Source of the DNA: Streptomyces abyssomicinicus
GTDB taxonomy: Bacteria > Actinomycetota > Actinomycetes > Streptomycetales > Streptomycetaceae
NCBI RefSeq assembly: GCF_008974245.1
Contig: NZ_BBZI01000013.1
Coordinates: 124,001 to 188,000, forward strand
Length of the DNA: 64,000 nucleotides
Direction of reading: 5' to 3'
A model generated the notes under the pieces. That model was not told where the DNA came from, made no database searches, and saw only the letters and a list, made by a program, of their open reading frames with translations. How positions within the stretch are numbered: the first letter of the stretch is position 1; every line of letters begins with the position of its first letter. Position numbers and translations under genes: made by a program. This document shows, piece by piece, positions 51,771 through 61,126 of the stretch.

Positions 51771-52987
51771 CCGTGACCACCGCGTCGCCCCGGCTGGGCG
51801 AGGCGGAGCGGACACGGCCCGTCCTCGTCACGCCCGCCGCCTTCCGCCGCGGCTTCCCGATGCTGGAACGCACCGTCCACCTGGCGAGCTGCAGCCTGGG
51901 CGCCCGGTCCGACGCCGTCGACGAGGCGCTGGAGCGGATGCAGGAGGCGATAGCCCGTCACGGCGCCCCCTGGCACCGGTTCGAGCAGGAGGTGGACGAC
52001 GCCCGGCAGCGCTTCGCCTCCCTGATCGGGGCGGGCGCGGACCAGATCGCCGTCCTGCCGAACGCCTCCGTCGGCGCCTACCAGGTCGTCTCGACGCTCT
52101 CGCTGAAGACCCGCGACGAGATCGTCACCACGGTCGAGGAGTTCCCGTCCGTCGCGCACGTCTGGCTGGCCCAGCAACCGCGCGGCGCCAGGGTGCTCTT
52201 CACCGGTGACGACTCCGGCCGGGTGCGGCTCGCCGACTACACGGCGGTCGTGGGCGCCCGCACCGCGCTGGTGTCCGTCCCGCTGTCGACGTACAAGTTC
52301 GCCGAACGGCCGCCGGTCGCCGAGGTGGTCGCGGCCGGCCGCGAGGCCGGGGCGCTCACCTTCGTCGACGCCTACCAGGCCGTCGGCGTCATGCCGGTGG
52401 ACGTCACCGAACTCGGCTGCGACTACCTGGTCGCCGGGACCATGAAGTACCTCGCCGGTCTCCCCGGCGTGGCCTTCCTCTACGCCCGCGAAGGCGTGGA
52501 GCCCGACCAGGACCCGCAGCTCACCGGCTGGTTCGGCCGTGTGGAACCGATGGCGTTCGACCCGCTGCGGCTCGACTTCCCCGCCATCGCCCGCCGTTTC
52601 GAGACCGGCACCCCGGCCGTACCGGCGCTCTACGCCGCCAACGCCGCCCTGGCGCTCTTCACCGACGTCGACCTGGCGGACGTGCGGCGCCACATCGAGG
52701 CGCTCATCGAACGCACCGCCCGGACCCTCACCTCCCAGGGCGAACGGGTCCGCCGCGCCGAGAGCCCCGAACGGCAGGGCGCCCACCTCGGCCTCTACGA
52801 CAACGATCCGCCCGCGCTCGCCGGCTGGCTGGCCGGCCAGGGCATCGCGGTCAGTCCCCGCGGACCCGTCGTCCGCCTCTCCTTCCACTACTACAACTCC
52901 ACCGACGACGTGGAGGCCCTCTGCCAGGCCATGCGCGAGTTCCGGGCACTGGCAGGCCCCGCTACCCCGTCCCGTTCCCGAAGGTGA
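51767..52987 (+). CDS. Class V aminotransferase-fold PLP enzyme (kynureninase-like role possible)
   Basis: 406 residues. The PLP lysine lies in YLVAGTMKYLAGLPGVAFLYA; FVDAYQAVGVMPVDVTELG holds the pyridine-ring Asp, and RFETGTPAVPALYA the phosphate-binding region. The family includes cysteine desulfurases, kynureninase and isopenicillin-N epimerase. Placed straight after tryptophan dioxygenase, a kynurenine-cleaving or transaminating job is the simplest reading, but the kynureninase-specific CSYKYLNGG motif is not present, so this is inference. Confidence 0.82.
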   Translation: MTVTTASPRLGEAERTRPVLVTPAAFRRGFPMLERTVHLASCSLGARSDAVDEALERMQEAIARHGAPWHRFEQEVDDARQRFASLIGAGADQIAVLPNASVGAYQVVSTLSLKTRDEIVTTVEEFPSVAHVWLAQQPRGARVLFTGDDSGRVRLADYTAVVGARTALVSVPLSTYKFAERPPVAEVVAAGREAGALTFVDAYQAVGVMPVDVTELGCDYLVAGTMKYLAGLPGVAFLYAREGVEPDQDPQLTGWFGRVEPMAFDPLRLDFPAIARRFETGTPAVPALYAANAALALFTDVDLADVRRHIEALIERTARTLTSQGERVRRAESPERQGAHLGLYDNDPPALAGWLAGQGIAVSPRGPVVRLSFHYYNSTDDVEALCQAMREFRALAGPATPSRSRR

Positions 52988-52997
52988 GACCCGCATC

Positions 52998-54299
52998 GTG
53001 AACGAACTGACCGACTGGCTGGCCGACCCCGTGCCGAGCCGGTTCCCCTACGACGCGGTGGTCGACCAGTACCACCGCGTGGGCAAGCACTTCGTCTCCG
53101 AACAGCTCCTCAAGGACCTCGCGGTGGCGCGCGAACGGCTCGCCGAGGCGATCACCGCGGGCGGCGCCGGCACCGCCGTCGAGGAGGAAGGGCTGCTCGC
53201 CCGGTTCCTCGACACCGCGCTCGACAAGTGGGACGGCCGCTACGACTACCCCACCTACACCTCGCTGTCGGTCCTCGGGCTGCCCACCGCCGACGACGGC
53301 CCGGAGGCCGCCGCCGCGGCGCGGGCCCGCCGCGACCGGCTCGTCGTCCAGCTCCTCGCCGACCTGCTCCGCTTCGAGCTGGCGGCGGTCGAGGGCCGCA
53401 CCGACCTCCTCCCGGAGGCCCGGCCCGAGGCCCGCCTGGTGGAGAAGCGGTGCCGCCTGGCCCTGCGGGTCGCCCGCCCGGCACTGGACCGGCTGGGCCA
53501 CGGCGACGCGCTGACCGCCACCGACCCGGTCGCCCAGGCCGCCCAGCTCTGGGAGTTCGTCGACGGCGGGCTGCTCGACGACCACGAGCGCCGGGTGCTG
53601 CGCCTGAGCATGCTGCCGGTCTACGTCTCCCACGACGAGCACATGTTCATCCGAGTGCTCCAGACCTTCGAGACGACCTTCGCGCTGCTCGCCCTCAGCC
53701 TGCGGACCGCGATCACCGACCTCGGCTCGGCCCGCACCGGGCCGGCCGTCGGCCACCTGGCCGTCGCGGAGACCGCGCTCGCCGAGTCGGCCCCGCTGTT
53801 CTCGCTGCTCGCCACGATGCAGATCGAGTCCTTCCGCACCTTCCGCGAGTACACCGAGGGCGCCAGCGCCATCCAGTCCCGCAACTACAAGCTGGTCGAG
53901 TCGCTGTGCCGCACCCCCGACCCGGACCGGCTGGACTCCGCCGCCTACCGCTCGACCCCCGAGGTGCGCGAGCGGATCCTGGCCGGCCAGCCCACCCTCG
54001 ACGACGCCTGCGCCACCGCCCTCGCCGACGGCCGCTTCGACGCGGCCGACCGCGAGCGTCTCACCGCCGCGATGCTCACCTTCGCGTCGGCGCTGCGCCG
54101 CTGGCGCCAGACGCACTACCGGATCGCCGTGCGGATGCTTGGCACCCGCTCCGGCACCGGCTACACGGAGGGCACGCCCTACCTGAGCCACGTCCGCACC
54201 ATCCCCGTCTTCCGGTCCGTCAAGGACACCGCCCAGGCCGGGGACACCGAAGCGCAGACCACCACCGACCACACGAAGACGGAGAACGAAGCCGCATGA
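52998..54299 (+). CDS. Tryptophan-dioxygenase superfamily protein lacking the distal His (PrnB-like)
   Basis: 433 residues. From about 205 on it follows the TDO/IDO heme fold: DEHMFIRVLQTFETTFALL aligns with DEMLFQIVHQTTELW of the true enzyme, putting L221 where the distal His should be; SFRTFREYTEGASAIQSRNY matches the FR...ASGFQS substrate loop (R283), and RRWRQTHYRIAVRMLGTRSG has the proximal His H373. The first 200 residues are an extra helical domain. PrnB of pyrrolnitrin synthesis is a precedent for a non-dioxygenase role on tryptophan. GTG 52998; overlaps the FAD enzyme by 4 bp. Confidence 0.78.
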   Translation: MNELTDWLADPVPSRFPYDAVVDQYHRVGKHFVSEQLLKDLAVARERLAEAITAGGAGTAVEEEGLLARFLDTALDKWDGRYDYPTYTSLSVLGLPTADDGPEAAAAARARRDRLVVQLLADLLRFELAAVEGRTDLLPEARPEARLVEKRCRLALRVARPALDRLGHGDALTATDPVAQAAQLWEFVDGGLLDDHERRVLRLSMLPVYVSHDEHMFIRVLQTFETTFALLALSLRTAITDLGSARTGPAVGHLAVAETALAESAPLFSLLATMQIESFRTFREYTEGASAIQSRNYKLVESLCRTPDPDRLDSAAYRSTPEVRERILAGQPTLDDACATALADGRFDAADRERLTAAMLTFASALRRWRQTHYRIAVRMLGTRSGTGYTEGTPYLSHVRTIPVFRSVKDTAQAGDTEAQTTTDHTKTENEAA

Positions 54300-55945
54300 C
54301 CACCAACCTCATCCCCGTGGGCATCGTCGGAGCCGGCCCGGTCGGCATGGCCCTCGCAGCCCGCCTCGCCTCCTTCGGCATCCCGTCCGTCCTCTTCGAG
54401 CGCGACCCCGAGCTGCGCAAGCAGGGCTCCAAGGCCTGCCTCATCCAGGGCGACGTCCTGGAGGTGCTCGACAAGTTCGGTGCCGCCGAGACCATCGGCG
54501 CCGAGGGCGTCACCTGGACCACCGCCCGCACCTACGTCCAGGGCCGTGAGATACGCGCCGCCGAGTACCCGCGCCGCATCGGCTACGGGCCCTTCGTCAA
54601 CATCTCGCAGTTCCGCATCGAGCAGCTGCTGCTCGAGAAGATCCAGGAGAGCCCGCTCGCCGAGGTCCACTGGGCCCACGAGATCACCGCGGTGTCCCAG
54701 GACGACGACACCGTCACCATCACCGCCGACACCCCCGACGGACCCCGCAGCTACACCTGCCAGTACGTCGTCGCCTGCGACGGCGTCCGCAGCCCGATGC
54801 GCAAGATGACCGGCGTCGCCTGGACCGGCTACAGCCACAAGGACCGCTTCCTCATCACCGACCTCAAGGTGAAGCTCCCGCTGCCCAAGGAGCGCCACTT
54901 CCACTACGACCCGCCGTTCAACCCGGGCCGCCAGCTCGTCATGCACCCGCAGCCGAACGACATCTGGCGCATCGACTGGCAGCTCGCCCCCGAGACCGAC
55001 ATCGAGGCCGAGCGGGCCGACGGCCGCTTCGACCGGCGGGTCCGCGCCGTCATCGGCGACGTCGACTACGAGATCGACTGGGTGTCCACCTACCGCTTCC
55101 ACCAGCGCGTGGTCGAGAAGTTCCGCCTCGGCCGGATCTTCTTCGCCGGCGACTCCGCCCACTCCCTGCCGCCCTACGGCTCCCGCGGCATGAACAGCGG
55201 CATCCAGGACGCCGACAACCTCGCCTGGAAGCTGGCCCTGGTCATGGACGGCAAGGCCGAGGACAGCCTCCTCGACACCTACCACGACGAGCGCTACGCC
55301 GCCGCCAAGGAGAACCTGGCCGTCACCGAGGCCACCATCAAGTTCATGGTGCCGCCCACCCTGGCGCGCCGGGTGGCCCGCAAGGTGCTGCTCACCCTCT
55401 CGCACCCCTTCCAGCGCGTCCGCGACCACGTCAACAGCGGCAAGATGGCCGAGCCGCACTCCTACACCGCCTCCCCCGTCGTCGAGTCCACCGACCGCCA
55501 CCCGCTGCTCGGTTCCTTCGCCCCCGACGCCCGCATCACCGCCCCCGGCGCCCGCCGCGTCCGCGAGCTGTACGGACAGGGCTTCACCGGCCTGTACTTC
55601 GCCCCCGACCGGGCGGCCGCCCGCGAGTTCGCCGAGCGCGCCCTCGCCGACACCCGCGGCCTGGACGCGCGCCTGGTCGTCGTCCTGCGCGAGGGCGAGC
55701 GCGCCGTGCCCACGGCCGGCGACGCGTCCGACATGCCCGCCGGCGTCACCGTGCTGCGCGACCGCGACAGCGTGATCGTCCACGCGTACCAGGCATCCGA
55801 GGGGACCTGCCTGATCGTCCGCCCCGACGGCCACATCGCCGCCCTGTCCGACACCTCGCGTCCCGAGCGGTTCGGCGCGACCCTGGCCCGCTGCGCGCAG
55901 GCCGTGACCCCGCCCGTCGCCGCCCGCGTCGCCGCCGCCGCCTGA
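54296..55945 (+). CDS. FAD-dependent aromatic monooxygenase
   Basis: 549 residues. PVGIVGAGPVGMALAARLAS (dinucleotide fold), VVACDGVRSPMRKMTG (DG motif) and FFAGDSAHSLPPYGSRGMNS (GD motif) define the PF01494 hydroxylases; residues about 410-540 form the C-terminal thioredoxin-like domain of the phenol hydroxylase/MhpA group. It should hydroxylate an aromatic ring with NAD(P)H and O2; kynurenine or anthranilate are natural candidates here. ATG 54296 overlaps the previous stop. The FMN reductase of the other operon is not needed by this class. Confidence 0.9.
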   Translation: MTTNLIPVGIVGAGPVGMALAARLASFGIPSVLFERDPELRKQGSKACLIQGDVLEVLDKFGAAETIGAEGVTWTTARTYVQGREIRAAEYPRRIGYGPFVNISQFRIEQLLLEKIQESPLAEVHWAHEITAVSQDDDTVTITADTPDGPRSYTCQYVVACDGVRSPMRKMTGVAWTGYSHKDRFLITDLKVKLPLPKERHFHYDPPFNPGRQLVMHPQPNDIWRIDWQLAPETDIEAERADGRFDRRVRAVIGDVDYEIDWVSTYRFHQRVVEKFRLGRIFFAGDSAHSLPPYGSRGMNSGIQDADNLAWKLALVMDGKAEDSLLDTYHDERYAAAKENLAVTEATIKFMVPPTLARRVARKVLLTLSHPFQRVRDHVNSGKMAEPHSYTASPVVESTDRHPLLGSFAPDARITAPGARRVRELYGQGFTGLYFAPDRAAAREFAERALADTRGLDARLVVVLREGERAVPTAGDASDMPAGVTVLRDRDSVIVHAYQASEGTCLIVRPDGHIAALSDTSRPERFGATLARCAQAVTPPVAARVAAAA

Positions 55946-56013
55946 CCGCCGCCCGACCCCCCTCTCCCGCCCTCTCCCGCCCTCTTCCGCACCGGAACCA
56001 CAGGAGTCCGCAC

Positions 56014-56958
56014 ATGAGCACACCGCTGCCACCCACCCACGCCTGGCTCGACGGCGAGATCGTCGCCTGGGAGGACTGCACCGTCCACGCCCGCTCCCAG
56101 GGCGCCTTCTGGGGCGCCAACGTCTTCGAGGGGCTGCGCGCCTACCGCCGCCCCGGCCAGGACGGCCTGGCCGTCTTCCGCGTCGACGAGCACCTGGCCC
56201 GCCTGGGGCGCTCCATGAAGAGCCTGCACATGAAGGTGCCCTTCACCGAGGCCGAGCTCAAGCAGGGCGTCACCGACGTCCTGCGGGCCAACGCCTTCGA
56301 CGAGGACGTACACATCTGCGTCGTCTCGTACTTCAACATGGGCCCCAACTTCGACCCGCTCAGCCACACCGACGACGCCGGCGTCCACATCACCTCCACC
56401 CGCGCCCCCCGCGGACGCGGCTTCGAGGGCGGGCTCGCCGCCACCATCGCCTCCTGGCGCCGCATCAGCGACGACAGCATGCCGCCCCGCATCAAGGCCG
56501 GCGCCAACTACCACAACAGCCGCCTCGCCCACCACGAGGCCATCCGCAACGGCTACGACACCACGCTGCTGCTCAACCAGCGCGGCAGCGTCTCGGAGGC
56601 CCCCGGCTCCTGCGTGGTGATGCTCCGCGACGGCAAGCTCATCACCCCGCCCGGCACCAGCGGCGTCCTCGAGGGCATCACCGTCGCCACCGTCGGCGAG
56701 CTCGCCGCCAAGGAGCTCGGCATCCCGATGGAGCGCCGCGAGATCGACCGCACCGAGCTCTACACCGCCGACGAGGTCTTCGTCGCGGGCACCCTCGCCG
56801 AGCTCGCCCCCGTCACCAGTGTCGACCGCATCCCCGTCGGTGACGGCGCGCCCGGCGTGACCACCCGCAAGCTCCAGGAGCTGTACGACGCGGTGGTGCG
56901 CGGACAGCACCCCGACTACAGCCACTGGACCACCATCGTGCACCCCACGGAGAAGTGA
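56014..56958 (+). CDS. Branched-chain-type aminotransferase (fold type IV)
   Basis: 314 residues. GAFWGANVFEGLRAYR, PLP lysine K161 in PRIKAGANYHNSRLAHHEA, and GSVSEAPGSCVVMLRDGKL match IlvE/D-amino-acid transaminase/aminodeoxychorismate lyase. It could make the branched-chain or unusual amino acid joined by the ATP-grasp ligases, or act on an aromatic keto acid. The gap to the FAD gene is 68 bp with a fresh AGGAG; the next gene starts 1 bp after the stop. Confidence 0.9.
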   Translation: MSTPLPPTHAWLDGEIVAWEDCTVHARSQGAFWGANVFEGLRAYRRPGQDGLAVFRVDEHLARLGRSMKSLHMKVPFTEAELKQGVTDVLRANAFDEDVHICVVSYFNMGPNFDPLSHTDDAGVHITSTRAPRGRGFEGGLAATIASWRRISDDSMPPRIKAGANYHNSRLAHHEAIRNGYDTTLLLNQRGSVSEAPGSCVVMLRDGKLITPPGTSGVLEGITVATVGELAAKELGIPMERREIDRTELYTADEVFVAGTLAELAPVTSVDRIPVGDGAPGVTTRKLQELYDAVVRGQHPDYSHWTTIVHPTEK

Positions 56959-56959
56959 C

Positions 56960-57727
56960 ATGACCGCTCTCGGCCCGCTGCTGGGCGCCCTCGCCGACGG
57001 CTCCGTCGAGGTCGTCGACCTCACCTCGCCCCTCTCCGAGGAGACCCCGCTCATCCAGCTCCCGCCGGACCGCGGCCAGCCCTGGCCGTTCCAGCGCGAG
57101 GTCATCAGCCACTACGACGAGGCGGGACCCACCGTCTACTGGAACAACATCCGCCTGTCCGAGCACACCGGCACCCACTTCGACGCCCCCGTGCACTGGC
57201 TCCCCGGCAAGGACCACGACGACGTGTCCAAGGTCCCGCCGCGGCGCCTGTTCGGGCCGGCCGCGGTCCTGGACTTCTCCGCGGAGGCCGCCGAGGACCC
57301 CGACTTCCTGCTGCAGCGCCACCACGTCGAGGCGTGGCAGAAGGAGCACGGCCCGCTCCCCGAGCAGGGCTGGCTGCTCTACCGCACCGGATGGGCGGAC
57401 CGCCAGGACGACCCCGGGAAGTTCCTCAACGACCGGCACACGCCCGGCATCGCCCCCGAGTGCGCCAAATGGCTGGCCCAGGAGACGCCGCTGGTCGGTA
57501 TCGGGGTCGAGACCGTCGGCACCGACGCCGGCCTGGCCGGGGAGTTCGACGACCAGCCCTACCCCTGCCACTGGTACTTCCACGGCGCCGACAAGTACGG
57601 CCTCACCCAGCTGCGCAACCTGCACCGGCTGCCCCCGCAGGGCGCCCTGCTGATCGCCGCGCCCCTGCCCATCGTCGGCGGCTCCGGCAGCCCGGCACGC
57701 GTCCTCGCCCTCGTGGCCGGCGACTGA
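56960..57727 (+). CDS. Cyclase-family/kynurenine formamidase (KynB-like)
   Basis: 255 residues. SEHTGTHFDAPVHW (H69, H73, D75, H79) is the metal-binding signature of PF04199, the family of bacterial kynurenine formamidase KynB and polyketide-type cyclases. With tryptophan dioxygenase in the same operon, hydrolysis of N-formylkynurenine to kynurenine is the likely job. The protein is longer than KynB (about 210) by an N-terminal and several loop additions. Follows the aminotransferase directly. Confidence 0.87.
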   Translation: MTALGPLLGALADGSVEVVDLTSPLSEETPLIQLPPDRGQPWPFQREVISHYDEAGPTVYWNNIRLSEHTGTHFDAPVHWLPGKDHDDVSKVPPRRLFGPAAVLDFSAEAAEDPDFLLQRHHVEAWQKEHGPLPEQGWLLYRTGWADRQDDPGKFLNDRHTPGIAPECAKWLAQETPLVGIGVETVGTDAGLAGEFDDQPYPCHWYFHGADKYGLTQLRNLHRLPPQGALLIAAPLPIVGGSGSPARVLALVAGD

Positions 57728-57745
57728 CGGAAAGCGAGCACCCTC

Positions 57746-59131
57746 ATGACCCCCACGGAATCCGTACCGGCGGCACCGGCGGGCGACGCCCTGGCCGCGC
57801 TGCGCCGCCGGTCGGTCAACCGCATCCTGTTCCTGCACGGCCTCTCGTCGTTCTGCTACGGCATGGTCTTCCCGTTCATCGGGATCCACCTGGCCGGGCA
57901 GCCGGACATCGGCACCGCCGGAGTCGCCGTCTACTACGGCGTCTCCGGGGTGGCCAACCTCGCCGTCTCGCTGCTGCTCACGGCGACGTCCGCACGGATT
58001 CCCCGGCACGCCCTGGGCATCGGGGGCCTGGTGCTGTGGCTGGGCTGCTTCCTGGTGCTCACCGACGCCTCGGCCGTGCCCGCCACCGCGACCGCGGCCG
58101 TCCTCGGCGGCGCCGGCCAGGGCTGCTTCATGGCCGCCATCATCCCGATCGTCAACTCCCTGGTACCGCCGGAGGAACGCCGCGCGGTCTTCGCCCGGCG
58201 GTACCAGATCCTCAACGCCACCCTCGCGGCCGGCTCGCTGCTGGCCGGCCTCCTCCTCACCGTCTTCTCCCGCGACGCCATCGTCTGGCTGCTGGTCGCC
58301 AACGCCGCCGGGTACCTGCCCGTCGCGGTGGCCCTCTGGCTGGCCCGCGGGGTGCCGTCGGTCCCCGAGGAGGACGCCGAGTCCGCGCAGTCCGCGCAGT
58401 CCGCCGAGTCCGCGGCCGACGCGGCCGACGCGGAGAAGCCGGGAGACGCGGCGGGCGCGGCGGCGCCGGGCAAGCCCGCCGCGGCCTTCGGCGCCGGCAT
58501 GCTGATCCGCGCCTCGATGGGCGTCGCCCTCTTCCAGTTCGGCGCCTACCTGATCGGCTACAGCCAGTTCGAGGCCACCGCGCCGCTCGTCGCCGACCAG
58601 CTCATGGACACCGGCATCGGCTGGATCTCCCTGATGCTCACCCTCAACGTCGCCGTCATCGTGCTCGCCCAGCGCCACGTCACCCGCTGGCTGGAGAACC
58701 GCCCCGAGGAGCTCGGCCTGCGCATCGCCGTCGGCCTGTGGGTCGCCGGCTTCGTCCTGGCCGGCCTGGCCGGCCTCGGCCCCACCCCCGTGCAGCTCGG
58801 CGGCCTGCTGGCGTACGCCGTCTTCTTCGCCCTGGGCGAGTGCGCCTACTCCTGCTCCTTCCACCCCTGGCTGATCTCCAAGGTCCCCGAACGGGAACTG
58901 ACCCGGGCCAGCGCCCTGTGCAACTCGATGATGGGGGTCGGCATGTTCCTCGGCCCGTCCATCGGCGTCGGACTCATCGGCCTCGGCGAACCCGCCCTGG
59001 TCTGGCTCCCGCTCGCCGCGCTGTGCGCCCTGGTCGCCCTCACCACCCTGCGCCGCGGGGCCCGGGCCGTGACCCGGGACGTGGCCCAGGACGCGGCTCC
59101 CACACCGGCCGGCGTCGCCCCCACGGCCTGA
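57746..59131 (+). CDS. MFS exporter
   Basis: 461 residues, 12 helices. It starts with a cytoplasmic tail, then RILFLHGLSSFCYGMVFPFIG; VPPEERRAVFARRYQILNAT and HPWLISKVPERELTRASALC are the MDR-type MFS signatures. The middle loop (about 210-250) has SAQ/SAE repeats and many Ala/Asp. Within the operon it most likely exports the final product. ATG 57746 with GGAAAG upstream. Confidence 0.9.
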   Translation: MTPTESVPAAPAGDALAALRRRSVNRILFLHGLSSFCYGMVFPFIGIHLAGQPDIGTAGVAVYYGVSGVANLAVSLLLTATSARIPRHALGIGGLVLWLGCFLVLTDASAVPATATAAVLGGAGQGCFMAAIIPIVNSLVPPEERRAVFARRYQILNATLAAGSLLAGLLLTVFSRDAIVWLLVANAAGYLPVAVALWLARGVPSVPEEDAESAQSAQSAESAADAADAEKPGDAAGAAAPGKPAAAFGAGMLIRASMGVALFQFGAYLIGYSQFEATAPLVADQLMDTGIGWISLMLTLNVAVIVLAQRHVTRWLENRPEELGLRIAVGLWVAGFVLAGLAGLGPTPVQLGGLLAYAVFFALGECAYSCSFHPWLISKVPERELTRASALCNSMMGVGMFLGPSIGVGLIGLGEPALVWLPLAALCALVALTTLRRGARAVTRDVAQDAAPTPAGVAPTA

Positions 59132-59175
59132 CCGGCCCCCGTAAGAACTGCCTCGCCCCGCACCTGACACGCCGT

Positions 59176-59209
59176 ACCCGGCTTCCCACACCCGGCTTCC
59201 CACACCCGG
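59176..59209. repeat. 14-bp tandem repeat
   Basis: ACCCGGCTTCCCAC occurs at 59176 and 59190 with a partial third copy, in the 139-bp gap between the MFS and chorismate mutase genes. Confidence 0.85.
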
Positions 59210-59270
59210 ATTTGCACACCTGGCACATCCGCACCCCACCCACCCACACACGCACCGATTGGAGCATCCT

Positions 59271-59495
59271 GTGTCCGAAGACATCGCCGCCCTCGACCGG
59301 GAGATCATCACCCTCGTCGGCCGTCGCGCCGCCATCGCCGGAGAACTCGCCGGGGCCAGGGCGTCCGCGGGCGGGTCCCGCACCTCACTGGCCGAGGAGA
59401 ACCGCATGATCGACCACTACCGCCACGAACTCGGACGCCCGGGCGTGAACCTCGCCCTGGTGCTGCTCTCGCTGTCCTCAAGGCGGCAGGCGTGA
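59271..59495 (+). CDS. Small chorismate mutase-fold protein
   Basis: 74 residues, all helical. DIAALDREIITLVGRRAAIA and the following basic helix match the AroQ chorismate mutase start, and EENRMIDHYRHELGRPG the middle helix. It is slightly short of the usual 85-95. It could move chorismate toward prephenate, or act as a chorismate-binding regulator. GTG 59271 follows GGAG; the stop overlaps the next gene (GTGA). Confidence 0.78.
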   Translation: MSEDIAALDREIITLVGRRAAIAGELAGARASAGGSRTSLAEENRMIDHYRHELGRPGVNLALVLLSLSSRRQA

Positions 59496-60019
59496 GCCAT
59501 GACAGGGGCCACCGCGACTACGTGTACGCCCGCCGTCCGACCCGTTCCGGCCGGCCCGGGCCGTGGCTGCTCGGCCTGATCCCCGACGTGCCGCCCCGCC
59601 TGCCCGGCGGCCCGCTGGAGGGGACGGGGGAACCGGGCGAGCAGGCCCGGCGCACCGTGCGCGGGCTGACCGGCCGCGACCCGCGGCTGGTCCCCCCGCC
59701 GGTCCCCCTCTTCGACGACCCGGGGCCGCACTCCGCGCGCTGGTGGGCGACGGCCCCGGCCGGCGGCCCCTGGTCGGCCGAGCACGAGTTCGTCATGACG
59801 CTCCCCGAACCGGCCTCCGGAGGCCTCACCTGGGTGGAGCCGGAGTCCGCCCTCGGGTGGACGCAGCCCGAGGACGAGACCCTCGAGCTGGCGGCGGCCC
59901 TCGGCTCGGTGCTGGACGCCCTGCTCGAGGGGCGGATCACCGCCGAGGTGGTGCGCGCCCTGACCGTGGGCCACGGCCGGTCCTCGCTGCGTCCCGCCAG
60001 GGTGCTCACCCAGTGGTGA
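59492..60019 (+). CDS. Unknown protein, last gene of the plus operon
   Basis: 175 residues, not recognised. The front is basic and Pro/Gly-rich (ARRPTRSGRPGPW), the middle has WWATAPAGGPWSAEHEFVMT, and the end a helix (DETLELAAALGSVLDALLEG). No catalytic motif or membrane helix is visible. It overlaps the chorismate mutase stop by 4 bp and its own end overlaps the convergent LuxR-type gene by 14 bp, which supports it being real. Confidence 0.65.
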   Translation: MSHDRGHRDYVYARRPTRSGRPGPWLLGLIPDVPPRLPGGPLEGTGEPGEQARRTVRGLTGRDPRLVPPPVPLFDDPGPHSARWWATAPAGGPWSAEHEFVMTLPEPASGGLTWVEPESALGWTQPEDETLELAAALGSVLDALLEGRITAEVVRALTVGHGRSSLRPARVLTQW

Positions 60020-61043
60020 CGGCCCCGGCCGCCCGGGCGGACGCGCCGGCCTCCTCGAGGCCCACCAGGTAACCGGACTGGAATCGGCTCCTGGCGTCGA
60101 GGGTGCGCATGATCTCGGACACGTGCCGCTGCACGGTGCGCACCGACATGCCCAGCCGGCGCGAGATGGCCTTGTCGTCCAGACCCTCCGTCAACAGCCG
60201 CACGATGGAGTGCCGCAGATCGTCGGAGACCTGCTTGGCCCACTCGCGGTCGAAGCCGACCGGGAAGGGGTCCGCCGCGCGCCACGCCGTCTCGAACGAG
60301 TCCACCATGAACGCCACCAGGTTGGACTCGTACACGACGAGAGCGTGGGCGGAGTTGCCCTGGACACTGACCACGGCCGTCTTGCGGTCGTAGATGAGCA
60401 TCCGGTCCGGGCCGTCGGCGAGGGTGCGGACCTCCGCGCCGCGCTCCATCATCCACTCCACGAACTCCACCGTGTGCGGGCTGTAGCGCGCCGGATGCTG
60501 GTAGATGGTGCGGCTGCTGACGCCGCGGGCCAGCATCCGTCCCATGCTGCCGCGCGCCTTCTCCAGCGCCTCGGGATCGCGCGCACCGCCCGGCTGCACG
60601 TGCAGCGCCTCGGTGCGGCAGCCGTCGGCGAGCCCGTCGATCAGCCGGCGCACGTCACCCAGGTCGGTCAGCAGCTCCACCGCCTTGCTCTGCTGGCGCT
60701 CCTGACCCGCCTCGTAGTACGGGGTGAGGCCGACGAAGGCGGCGCGCACGCGCTCCACGGCCTCGGTCTGCTCCCGGATGCGCCGCTCCATCGGCCCCAG
60801 CGCCTGACCCGCCGCGAACTGCGGCGACACGGCGACGAGCCGTCCCGGGTTGTCCGCGTCCCGGCGCAGCAGCCGGAGTTCCTCCAGCCGCAGGACGGCG
60901 ACCGCCAGCTCCTCGTCCGCCAGCCCGGCCCCGGCCGCCGCCTCCTCCGGCGTGAACGACGGCACCGCCGCCGCGAACCGGTAGAGCCGCATGCCGGCCG
61001 CTGTCAGCGCGGCCGCGGGACCGTGTTCCTCGTGCTCCTCCAC
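60006..61043 (-). CDS. LuxR-family regulator with TrmB-like N-terminus
   Basis: 345 residues. Residues about 10-65 look like a winged helix (TrmB/HTH), the middle (100-275) like a phospholipase-D-type TrmB effector domain (RTIYQHPARYSPHTVEFVEW), and residues about 285-340 are a LuxR HTH (LTEGLDDKAISRRLGMSVRT and VQRHVSEIMRTL). This layout is common for cluster-situated regulators in Streptomyces. It is divergent from the small peptide gene and probably controls the neighbouring operons. GTG 61043; ATG 60992 is an alternative. Confidence 0.87.
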   Translation of the reverse strand: MEEHEEHGPAAALTAAGMRLYRFAAAVPSFTPEEAAAGAGLADEELAVAVLRLEELRLLRRDADNPGRLVAVSPQFAAGQALGPMERRIREQTEAVERVRAAFVGLTPYYEAGQERQQSKAVELLTDLGDVRRLIDGLADGCRTEALHVQPGGARDPEALEKARGSMGRMLARGVSSRTIYQHPARYSPHTVEFVEWMMERGAEVRTLADGPDRMLIYDRKTAVVSVQGNSAHALVVYESNLVAFMVDSFETAWRAADPFPVGFDREWAKQVSDDLRHSIVRLLTEGLDDKAISRRLGMSVRTVQRHVSEIMRTLDARSRFQSGYLVGLEEAGASARAAGAVTTG

Positions 61044-61126
61044 CGCGTAGTCCCCCCTTCGTGTTTGCGACAGGCGTGAACACCGCAGGCGGAGTGGTCT
61101 CCCCAGCGTTCCTCGAGCAGGGCAGT

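Noticed and set aside
40753..61043. Actinomycin- or daptomycin-like cluster
   Set aside because: Kynurenine-type genes fit, but no NRPS module, carrier protein or phosphopantetheine site exists in the window.
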